Source: Rhodocyclaceae bacterium (GTDB lineage Bacteria; Pseudomonadota; Gammaproteobacteria; Burkholderiales; Rhodocyclaceae). Taken from it: a stretch of DNA of 5,163 bases. This document shows, one piece after another, positions 1 to 5,163 of the stretch. The DNA lies in the NCBI GenBank assembly GCA_018262875.1, contig JADFDL010000141.1:1-5163 (forward strand), in the 5' to 3' direction. Both the position numbers and the translations under genes were made by a program. The notes beneath the pieces were generated by a model. The model was not told where the DNA came from, searched no databases, and saw only the letters and a program-made list of their open reading frames with translations. How positions within the stretch are numbered: the first letter of the stretch is position 1; each line of letters opens with the position of its first letter.

Positions 1-74
1 GGCAGCTGCTCGCGCTCCAGCACGCGCAGTTCGGCGGGGTCGTTGATGGTGTCGAGTAGGGGGTAGGCGGACAT
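1..74 (-). CDS. dxs: 1-deoxy-D-xylulose-5-phosphate synthase, N-terminal fragment (cut by window edge)
   Basis: Only the first 24 codons are present; the gene continues beyond base 1. The translation begins MSAYPLLDTINDP and continues with AELRVLEREQL, the typical opening of DXS proteins (YPLLDTINxPxDLRxLxxxQL). From family knowledge, DXS is the cytosolic, thiamine-diphosphate-dependent enzyme that condenses pyruvate with glyceraldehyde 3-phosphate in the first committed step of the MEP isoprenoid pathway. The catalytic regions lie outside the window. The ATG (72-74) sits 8 bases after the ispA stop codon, so the two genes are almost certainly co-transcribed and probably translationally coupled. 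No clear Shine-Dalgarno is visible; the short gap is part of a perfect 10-base palindrome, GAAGCGCTTC (75-84). The identification is firm because of the conserved N-terminus and the ispA-dxs order. Confidence 0.93.
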   Translation of the reverse strand, partial: MSAYPLLDTINDPAELRVLEREQL

Positions 75-82
75 GAAGCGCT

Positions 83-970
83 TCAGAACTTGCGGGTGAC
101 GATGAAATGGGCCAGTTCGTGCAGGCGGCGGCCGCGCTCGCCGAAGGCTTCGATGGATTCGCGCGCCTCGCGGCGCAGGGTGTCCGCCATCTCACGCGCC
201 TCGGCCAGCCCCATGGCGCTGACGTAGGTGGCCTTGCCCTGCGCGGCATCCTTGCCGGCGGTCTTGCCCAGCGTCGCCGTGCTGGCCTCGGTATCCAGGA
301 TGTCGTCGATCACCTGAAACAGCAGGCCGACGCGCTTGGCGAAATGGTCGAGGCGCGCCATCTCCACTTCGGGCAGCGGCGTTCCGCACTGCGCGCCGAG
401 CAGGATGGCCGAGCGGATCAGCGCGCCGGTCTTGTGCACGTGCATGAACTCCAACTCGGCCCGCGTCAGCTCATGGCCGGTACCTTCGATGTCGATCATT
501 TGGCCGCCGGCCATGCCGCGCGAGCCGGCGGACTGCGCCAGGAGGCGCAGCATATCGAGCTGCCGGCGCGGATCGTTGGCCAGCACGTGGTCGGAGAGCA
601 GCAGGAAGGCCTGCGACTGCAGCGCATCGCCGACCAGCAGCGCGGTGGCTTCGTCGTATTCGACATGGCAGGTCGGCTTGCCGCGGCGCAGGACATCGTC
701 GTCCATGCAGGGCAGGTCGTCATGCACCAGGGAGTAGGCGTGGATCATCTCGACGGCGCAGCCGGCGATGTCCAGGCGCGCGCAGTCGGCGCCGGCGAGT
801 TCTCCGGCGGCGTGGCACAGCAGCGGGCGCACGCGCTTGCCGCCGCCCAAGGTGGCATAGCGCATGGCCCGGTGCAGGCGCTGCGGGGCGATGTCGGCGG
901 CAGGCAGCAGGCTTTCGAGCGCACGCTCGGTGCGCTGCTGCACGGCAGTCATCCAGCTCTGGAAATCCAT
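83..970 (-). CDS. ispA: Farnesyl diphosphate synthase (geranyltranstransferase)
   Basis: A 295-residue trans-prenyltransferase of normal length (E. coli IspA has 299). By family knowledge it adds two isopentenyl diphosphates to dimethylallyl diphosphate to give C15 farnesyl diphosphate, the precursor of quinone side chains and undecaprenyl phosphate. Visible motifs in order: GGGKRVRP (42-49, diphosphate binding); the first Asp-rich motif DDLPCMD (84-90) followed by DD and LRRGKPT; MAGGQMID (153-160); FQVIDDILD (218-226) with the second Asp-rich motif DDILD at 222-226; and KTAGKDAAQGKATY (236-249). The two extra residues inside the first Asp-rich motif and the small Ser80 preceding it fit a type II, farnesyl-length enzyme rather than a geranyl or longer-chain synthase. 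The ATG at 970 aligns with the E. coli start, but no Shine-Dalgarno precedes it. It is the middle gene of xseB-ispA-dxs, 91 bases after xseB, with a hairpin-rich element in between. Confidence 0.97.
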   Translation of the reverse strand: MDFQSWMTAVQQRTERALESLLPAADIAPQRLHRAMRYATLGGGKRVRPLLCHAAGELAGADCARLDIAGCAVEMIHAYSLVHDDLPCMDDDVLRRGKPTCHVEYDEATALLVGDALQSQAFLLLSDHVLANDPRRQLDMLRLLAQSAGSRGMAGGQMIDIEGTGHELTRAELEFMHVHKTGALIRSAILLGAQCGTPLPEVEMARLDHFAKRVGLLFQVIDDILDTEASTATLGKTAGKDAAQGKATYVSAMGLAEAREMADTLRREARESIEAFGERGRRLHELAHFIVTRKF

Positions 971-1061
971 TTTGGAAAGTCAGTGTCCGTCCGGCCGCCC
1001 GAAGGACACTAAGCGCCCCCTCGGGGGGCAGCGAACGAAGCGAGCGTGGGAGCCGTTCATC
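971..1061. repeat. CG-rich two-hairpin intergenic element between xseB and ispA
   Basis: These 91 noncoding bases hold two inverted repeats. AGTGTCC (982-988) pairs with GGACACT (1004-1010), a 7-bp stem with a 15-base loop. GCCCCC (1015-1020) pairs with GGGGGC (1024-1029), a perfect 6-bp stem with a 3-base loop. They are followed by GCAGCGAACGAAGCGAGCG (1028-1046) and then TGGGAGC (1047-1053). From memory, similar 'CCCCCTCGGGGGGCAGCGAA..GAAGCGAGCG' sequences recur between genes in several betaproteobacterial genomes, so I read this as one copy of a dispersed extragenic repeat; multicopy status cannot be shown from this window. In the ispA transcript the stems would form in the 5' region just ahead of the ispA start. 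Neither stem is followed by a run of U, so it is not a standard intrinsic terminator; effects on mRNA processing or stability are possible but unproven. Confidence 0.6.
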
Positions 1062-1298
1062 TCAGTTTCCGGCGCGCGGCAAATCCTGCAACTGACCCGC
1101 TTCGAGAACCTGAATCTTCTGCTCGGCGGCGGCCAGCGCGCCCTGGCAATGCTTGAGCAGTATCGCGCCGCGCTGGTAGGCGGCGAGCGATTCTTCGAGG
1201 CTGAGCTTGCCGGTTTCCATGCCCTGCACGATGGATTCCAGTTCGGCCAGCGCCGCCTCGAAGGAGGGAGGCGGCTTGTCGTTTGCAGCTTGGCTCAT
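1062..1298 (-). CDS. xseB: Exodeoxyribonuclease VII small subunit
   Basis: A 78-residue protein, close to the roughly 80 residues of E. coli XseB. By family knowledge several XseB chains bind the large subunit XseA to form exonuclease VII, a cytosolic nuclease that degrades single-stranded DNA from both ends. The sequence has the family pattern: SFEAALAELESIVQGMETG (12-30), then LSLEESLAAYQRG (32-44) and a helical tail CQGALAAAEQKIQVL (51-65), giving two long helices joined by the conserved G-x-LxLEESL turn. A Pro-rich N-terminal leader precedes it. The ATG at 1296-1298 is the only start that leaves this core intact; no strong Shine-Dalgarno is seen. It appears to be the first gene of xseB-ispA-dxs, with a possible promoter just upstream (-10 TATGAT at 1325-1330). 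The large-subunit gene xseA is not in the window. Confidence 0.95.
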   Translation of the reverse strand: MSQAANDKPPPSFEAALAELESIVQGMETGKLSLEESLAAYQRGAILLKHCQGALAAAEQKIQVLEAGQLQDLPRAGN

Positions 1299-1324
1299 TG
1301 GGGATTGCTGAAAGGCAAACCGTA

Positions 1325-1330
1325 ATCATA
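1325..1330 (-). promoter_or_regulatory. Possible -10 box for xseB-ispA-dxs
   Basis: Read on the minus strand this is TATGAT, five of six bases matching the sigma-70 -10 consensus, in the 143-base gap between the divergent xseB and transporter genes. Transcription would begin near 1318, leaving a leader of about 20 bases before the xseB ATG. No good -35 hexamer lies 16-18 bases upstream (the closest is TGCTCC), so this is a plausible site only. Confidence 0.4.
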
Positions 1331-1366
1331 GCGTATTGCCTTCATCGGAGCACGCCGCGCTTCGAC

Positions 1367-1372
1367 TATACT
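1367..1372 (+). promoter_or_regulatory. Possible -10 box for the DMT transporter gene
   Basis: TATACT matches five of six -10 consensus bases and stands out in a GC-rich sequence. A TTGCCT at 1336-1341 resembles a -35 box but is 25 bases away, too far for normal spacing, so the -35 is either weak or supplied by an activator. If used, transcription would start near 1379, leaving a leader of about 60 bases before the transporter ATG. Confidence 0.4.
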
Positions 1373-1421
1373 CATCCACTTTTCGCAATGGCGCCAACGG
1401 CTTGAGGGTTCACTGCCGCGC

Positions 1422-1445
1422 ATGCCGAACTTTTCCCAAGCATGA
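1422..1445 (+). CDS. Possible 7-codon leader ORF overlapping the transporter start
   Basis: An ATG at 1422 opens a seven-codon frame, MPNFSQA, whose TGA (1443-1445) overlaps the ATG of the transporter (1442-1444) in an ATGA arrangement. A GAGGG at 1404-1408 lies 13 bases ahead, farther than usual for a Shine-Dalgarno. The transporter itself has no evident ribosome binding site, so entry by coupling from this mini-ORF is conceivable. The peptide has no run of regulatory codons typical of attenuation leaders. An ORF this short arises easily by chance. Confidence 0.18.
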   Translation: MPNFSQA

Positions 1446-2302
1446 ACATGCAATCCCTCTGGATGATCGCGGCGAGCGCGCTGTTCGCCAGCATGGGTGT
1501 CTGCGTCAAGCTGGGCGCCAGCCTGTTTTCCGCCGCGGAACTGGTGTTCTACCGTGGTGCCATCGCACTCGTCCTCCTGTGGGGGGTTGTGCTCGTGCGG
1601 CGTCTGCCGCTGGCCACGCCGCATTGGCGCGCCCACCTGTGGCGCGGCCTGACCGGTTCCGTTTCCCTGGTGCTGTATTTTCATGCCATCAGCGCTCTGC
1701 CGCTGGCGACGGCGGTGACGCTCAACTACACGTCGCCGCTGTTCCTTGCCCTCATCCTGGCGTTCTGGGCCGGCGAACGCGTGCGCGGGACGCTGTATAT
1801 CGCCCTTGCGCTGGGGCTGGCCGGCGTCGTCCTGCTGCTGCGACCGAGCTTCGCGGCGGACCAGTGGCTCGGCGGGCTGGCGGCGCTGGCCTCCGGCGCC
1901 GGCGCCGGCATGGCGTATTTCCATGTCCGGCAACTCGGCCGCCTAGGTGAGCCGGAGTGGCGCACGGTGTTCTATTTTTCGCTGATCTCAGCCCTGATCG
2001 GGCTGCCCTGGCTGCTGGCGAGCCAGACCGTCCACGCCGTCAGCGGCCATAGCGCCTGGCTGGTGCTCGGCGTGGGCGGCTTCGGCGCGCTGGCGCAATT
2101 GGCCATGACGCGGGCCTACAAGCGGGGCAGCACGCTGGTATCGGCCAGCCTCGCCTACAGCACGGTGATCTTCGCCAGCCTGTTCGGCGTGTTGTTGTGG
2201 GACGAGGTGCTGCCGCTGTCGTCCTGGCTGGCCATCGGCCTCATCGTCGCCAGCGGGCTGCTCGCTTCGACGCAATCGCGTGCGCCGGCCGGGCAGGATT
2301 GA
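1442..2302 (+). CDS. DMT-superfamily (EamA-type) inner-membrane transporter
   Basis: A 286-residue, strongly hydrophobic protein with about ten predicted membrane helices, near residues 6-22, 33-52, 70-86, 90-110, 117-133, 142-160, 175-195, 205-222, 230-252 and 260-277. They form two homologous EamA halves of five helices (about 4-133 and 143-276). Family hallmarks include an E-x-x-FYRG motif at the start of helix 2 (33-39), SALPLATAVTLNYTSPLF (84-101) closing helix 3 and running into helix 4, and the matching second-half pattern YKRGSTLVSASLAYSTVIFA (226-245) with W-x-E-like LLWDEVLP (251-258). Such proteins are metabolite/drug-type permeases, usually exporters of amino acids, nucleotides or similar small molecules; the substrate cannot be read here. 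ATG 1442 is the earliest possible start, since a stop lies in frame at 1403 with no start codon between; ATG 1448 is an alternative. No Shine-Dalgarno is visible. It is divergent from xseB and leads a run of four plus-strand genes. Confidence 0.9.
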   Translation: MNMQSLWMIAASALFASMGVCVKLGASLFSAAELVFYRGAIALVLLWGVVLVRRLPLATPHWRAHLWRGLTGSVSLVLYFHAISALPLATAVTLNYTSPLFLALILAFWAGERVRGTLYIALALGLAGVVLLLRPSFAADQWLGGLAALASGAGAGMAYFHVRQLGRLGEPEWRTVFYFSLISALIGLPWLLASQTVHAVSGHSAWLVLGVGGFGALAQLAMTRAYKRGSTLVSASLAYSTVIFASLFGVLLWDEVLPLSSWLAIGLIVASGLLASTQSRAPAGQD

Positions 2303-2308
2303 TATAGT
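2303..2308 (+). promoter_or_regulatory. Possible -10 box ahead of the STAS-like gene
   Basis: TATAGT begins directly after the transporter stop codon (TGA 2300-2302) and matches five of six -10 consensus bases. It lies in a short AT-rich patch (2298-2327) unlike the GC-rich surroundings. No recognisable -35 hexamer lies at the right distance within the end of the transporter gene, so an internal promoter is only suggested. Confidence 0.3.
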
Positions 2309-2312
2309 AGGA

Positions 2313-2326
2313 TCGAATAAATTCGA
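2313..2326. promoter_or_regulatory. Perfect 14-base inverted repeat, possible operator
   Basis: TCGAAT-AA-ATTCGA is a perfect palindrome with 6-base arms and a 2-base centre. It lies 4 bases after the putative -10 box, at about the expected transcription start, and abuts the ribosome binding site of the STAS-like gene. This position suits a repressor operator. Its loop is too short for a good RNA hairpin, which favours a DNA-level role if it has one. No known regulator motif is claimed. Confidence 0.35.
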
Positions 2327-2333
2327 AGGGGAG
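2326..2333 (+). promoter_or_regulatory. Strong ribosome binding site of the STAS-like gene
   Basis: AAGGGGAG lies 6 bases before the ATG at 2340. It is the clearest Shine-Dalgarno in the window and decides the start: the same frame opens 20 codons earlier at 2280, but those codons overlap the transporter gene and encode no recognisable family sequence. Confidence 0.75.
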
Positions 2334-2339
2334 CGCAGC

Positions 2340-2684
2340 ATGATCATCACCGACCACAAGGACAAGCTGGTCACCGTCACCGTGTATGGCGAGTTCACGC
2401 TCGGCGACTACAAGGAGTTCGAGGAACTGGTCAACTTCAAGGTCAAGTTCGAGGGGCCGGTGAATCTGCTGTTCGACCTGCGCCAGATGGCCGACTTCAC
2501 CCTCGACATGGCCTGGGAGGAGATCAAGTTCTCGCGCGCCCACAGCCACGACTTCGGCAAGATCGCCGTGCTGACGGACTCGCAATGGGTGACCTGGAGC
2601 GCCTGGCTGTCGCAGATCTTCGTCGATGCCGATTTGCAGGTCTTCGACGACGAGCAGGAAGCGCGCAGCTGGCTGCTGGCATGA
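2340..2684 (+). CDS. STAS/SEC14-like (SpoIIAA-like) small protein
   Basis: A 114-residue soluble protein that I recognise as the SpoIIAA-like family (STAS/SEC14 fold, PF11964-type). The pattern is an N-terminal beta hairpin LVTVTVYGEFTLGDYKEFE (10-28), a strand-loop VNLLFDLRQMADFTLDMAWEEI (41-62), an acidic-aromatic helix, then DFGKIAVLTDSQWVTWSAWL (71-90) and a last strand VDADLQVFDDEQEARSWL (95-112). No signal peptide or membrane segment is seen, so it is probably cytosolic. The phosphoserine motif of true anti-sigma antagonists (D-S-S-G) is absent where it would be expected after LLFDL, so a partner-switching sigma role is not supported. Members of this family have no settled function; lipid-like ligand binding has been suggested from the fold. 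The start at 2340 is set by the strong AAGGGGAG site. Its stop overlaps the sulfurtransferase start. Confidence 0.85.
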   Translation: MIITDHKDKLVTVTVYGEFTLGDYKEFEELVNFKVKFEGPVNLLFDLRQMADFTLDMAWEEIKFSRAHSHDFGKIAVLTDSQWVTWSAWLSQIFVDADLQVFDDEQEARSWLLA

Positions 2685-3532
2685 AGGTCTTCAACACCCT
2701 GGTCGGTGCCGCGGACCTGGCGCATCACCTGCATGACGCACGCTGGCGCGTCTTCGACTGCTCCTTCGATCTGGTGCATCCGCACGCCGGCGAGCTGGCC
2801 TACCGCGAGGTGCATATCCCGGGCGCGATCTACGCCCACCTGGAACGCGACCTCTCCGGCCCGCTCACCGGCAGGAACGGCCGCCATCCGCTGCCGGATC
2901 CGGCGCGCTTCGCCGCCCGTTTAAGCGAGTGGGGCGTCGGCAACGACACCCAGGTGGTGGTCTACGACGATGCCGGCGGCACCTACGCCGTGCGCCTGTG
3001 GTGGATGCTGCGCTGGCTCGGCCATGACGCCGTGGCCCTGCTCGACGGCGGCATCAACGCTTGGGAGGAGGCCGGCCACGAGACGACGGATGCGGAATCG
3101 AAGCATCCCCATGCCGTGTTCGTGCCGCGGCTGCGCCCGGGCATGGCGGTCGATGCGCGCTTCGTGGAAAGTCAGTCCGCACGGGACGGCGTCCGCCTGC
3201 TGGATGCGCGCAACCCGCAGCGCTTCCGCGGCGAGAACGAGACGCTCGACCCGGTCGGCGGCCACATTCCCGGCGCGGTGAACCGCTTCTTCAAGGACAA
3301 CCTGCTGCCCGACGGGCGCTTCAAGCCGGCGGAGGCGCTGCGCGCCGAATATCAGGCACTGCTGGCAGGGCGCGGCGCGGCCGAGGTGGTGCATTCCTGC
3401 GGCTCCGGCGTGACGGCCTGCCACAACCAGCTGGCGATGGAAGTGGCAGGGCTTGCCGGCTCGCGGATCTACCCCGGCTCCTGGAGCGAGTGGTGCGCCG
3501 ATCCGGCACGGCCGGTGGCGACCGGTCCCTGA
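2681..3532 (+). CDS. Two-domain rhodanese-type sulfurtransferase (thiosulfate/3-mercaptopyruvate)
   Basis: A 283-residue protein with tandem rhodanese domains. The N-terminal, inactive domain (about 5-130) carries VHIPGAIY (44-51), VVVYDDAGGTYAVRLWWMLRWLG (92-114) and LLDGGINAW (120-128). The C-terminal catalytic domain (about 155-275) carries LLDARNPQRFRGENE (173-187), GGHIPGAVN (193-201), the active-site loop CGSGVT with Cys240, and YPGSWSEW (264-271). Cys240 would carry the persulfide while sulfur passes from a donor to cyanide or another thiol. The CGSGVT loop resembles 3-mercaptopyruvate sulfurtransferases (SseA) more than the CRKGVT loop of classical rhodanese, but donor choice cannot be settled from the loop alone. 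No signal peptide, so cytosolic. The ATG at 2681 overlaps the preceding TGA (ATGA), and no Shine-Dalgarno lies close ahead, which points to translational coupling. An open frame continues upstream to 2585 but it overlaps the STAS-like gene and lacks family sequence. Confidence 0.93.
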   Translation: MKVFNTLVGAADLAHHLHDARWRVFDCSFDLVHPHAGELAYREVHIPGAIYAHLERDLSGPLTGRNGRHPLPDPARFAARLSEWGVGNDTQVVVYDDAGGTYAVRLWWMLRWLGHDAVALLDGGINAWEEAGHETTDAESKHPHAVFVPRLRPGMAVDARFVESQSARDGVRLLDARNPQRFRGENETLDPVGGHIPGAVNRFFKDNLLPDGRFKPAEALRAEYQALLAGRGAAEVVHSCGSGVTACHNQLAMEVAGLAGSRIYPGSWSEWCADPARPVATGP

Positions 3533-3553
3533 GGCATTGCGGATCGGCCGGAC

Positions 3554-3906
3554 ATGCTTGCCGATCTTGTCCTCTTCATTCATTTCTGCATCGCCGGCTT
3601 CATCGCGGCCGGCTTCGTGCTGATCCCTTTTGGCGCCGCGCTCGACTGGCGCTGGGTACGGCATCGCCGCCTGCGTCTCGTCCATGCCGGCGCCATCGTC
3701 TTCGTCGCGCTCGAATCGCTGGCGGGTTATGCCTGTCCGCTGACGCTGTGGGAGGACATGCTGCGCGGGGAAGCCGCCGGCGAAACCGGTTTCATCGGCC
3801 GATGGCTTGGCAGCCTGCTTTATTGGGATTTCCCGGCGGCGGCATTCACCGGGCTGTATTCCGCGTTGGCGCTGCTGGCGATCTGGCTCTGGCGAAGGGT
3901 GCCGCC

Positions 3907-3919
<13 letters not shown>
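3554..3919 (+). CDS. DUF2784-family small membrane protein
   Basis: A 121-residue membrane protein with probable helices at about 4-26, 41-60 and 94-113, and a possible further one around 82-92. The pattern is that of DUF2784: an N-terminal ADLVLFIHF helix, an amphipathic RHRRLRLVHAG segment, then ALESLAGYACPLTLWEDMLR (52-71) with the diagnostic CPLT-x-xE, and a GFIGRWLGSLLYWDFP segment (79-94). The function of the family is unknown. Polar conserved residues near the membrane (His10, His44, Glu54, Cys61, Glu67) may matter but no cofactor is shown. It starts 21 bases after the sulfurtransferase stop, so it is probably on the same transcript. The ATG at 3554 has only a weak GGCCGGAC ahead. The last 13 bases overlap the 3' end of the convergent queG gene. 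Confidence 0.8.
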
Positions 3920-4980
<1,061 letters not shown>

Positions 4981-4989
4981 AGCCTGTCC

Positions 4990-5163
4990 ATGAGCCTGCC
5001 CGACGAGGCGGCCACGCTGGCCCTGGGCGCCGCGCTGGCTCAGGCGCTGGCGCCTGGGCTGGTGATTTGGCTCGACGGCGACCTCGGTAGCGGCAAGACG
5101 ACCCTGGTGCGCGGGGTGCTGCGCGGCCTAGGTTATACGGGGAATGTGAAAAGTCCGACCTAT
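4990..5163 (+). CDS. tsaE: tRNA t6A synthesis ATPase TsaE, N-terminal fragment (cut by window edge)
   Basis: The first 58 codons of TsaE (YjeE); the gene runs off the window. [12 protein letters not shown] (2-13) matches the family's N-terminal helix, [20 protein letters not shown] (25-44) contains the Walker A P-loop GDLGSGKTT (30-38), and GNVKSPTY (51-58) is the conserved switch sequence that follows. By family knowledge TsaE is a cytosolic ATPase that works with TsaB and TsaD to make N6-threonylcarbamoyladenosine at position 37 of ANN-decoding tRNAs. The Walker B region is beyond the edge. ATG 4990 lies 13 bases after GAGGA (4972-4976), a long gap. The same frame extends upstream, with TTG 4963 or CTG 4984 as alternative starts, and E. 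coli TsaE has several residues before the LPDE motif, so the true start may be upstream and overlap queG. Confidence 0.94.
   Translation, partial: MSLPDEAATLALGAALAQALAPGLVIWLDGDLGSGKTTLVRGVLRGLGYTGNVKSPTY

Noticed and set aside
107..1012. A 301-codon open frame on the plus strand opposite ispA.
   Set aside because: It mirrors ispA in a GC-rich genome where antisense frames lack stops. The translation is low-complexity (Ala, Gly, His, Gln, Arg rich) with no family motif, while the opposite strand is unmistakable ispA.
1295..1933. A 212-codon minus-strand frame opposite the transporter and the intergenic region.
   Set aside because: The product is Arg/Gln/Glu-rich with no recognisable domain and is the shadow of a clear ten-helix transporter.
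5041..5056. Perfect inverted repeat CAGGCGC-TG-GCGCCTG inside tsaE.
   Set aside because: It lies in codons for QALAPG, where GC-rich Ala/Leu/Pro codons easily create such symmetry. The 2-base loop is poor for an RNA hairpin, and there is no T run.

Overview
The window reads as ordinary, compact, GC-rich chromosome from a betaproteobacterium, most likely of the Rhodocyclales (Azoarcus/Thauera-like). This rests on the look of the proteins, the xseB-ispA-dxs gene order and a CG-rich intergenic element of a type I associate with betaproteobacteria; no database search was possible, so the placement is an inference. Nearly every base is coding, and I see no mobile element, CRISPR array, rRNA or tRNA.

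Left block (minus strand, 1298 down to 1): xseB (exonuclease VII small subunit), ispA (farnesyl diphosphate synthase) and the first 24 codons of dxs (1-deoxyxylulose-5-phosphate synthase). This is the widely conserved xseB-ispA-dxs order, which joins the first step of the MEP isoprenoid pathway to the enzyme making C15 diphosphate for quinones and the undecaprenyl carrier. The 91 bases between xseB and ispA hold a compact element with two hairpins.

Middle block (plus strand, 1442 to 3919): a DMT/EamA-type ten-helix transporter, a small STAS/SEC14-like (SpoIIAA-like) cytosolic protein, a two-domain rhodanese-type sulfurtransferase whose start codon overlaps the preceding stop (ATGA), and a small DUF2784 membrane protein. 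The genes are close enough to be co-transcribed. The STAS-like gene has its own strong ribosome binding site, a possible -10 box and a perfect 14-base inverted repeat in its leader. No shared pathway can be read from the sequence.

Right block: queG (epoxyqueuosine reductase, last step of queuosine synthesis, minus strand) runs convergently into the DUF2784 gene with a 13-base overlap. It is divergent from tsaE (the ATPase of tRNA t6A synthesis), which is cut by the window edge; their annotated starts are only 9 bases apart. The queG/tsaE pair puts two anticodon-loop modification genes head to head, resembling the E. coli yjeS / yjeF-yjeE region.

I found no convincing undescribed system. The points most worth a second look are the palindrome and coupled STAS-like/sulfurtransferase pair, the hairpin element upstream of ispA, the 7-codon leader ORF overlapping the transporter start, and the very tight queG/tsaE divergence.
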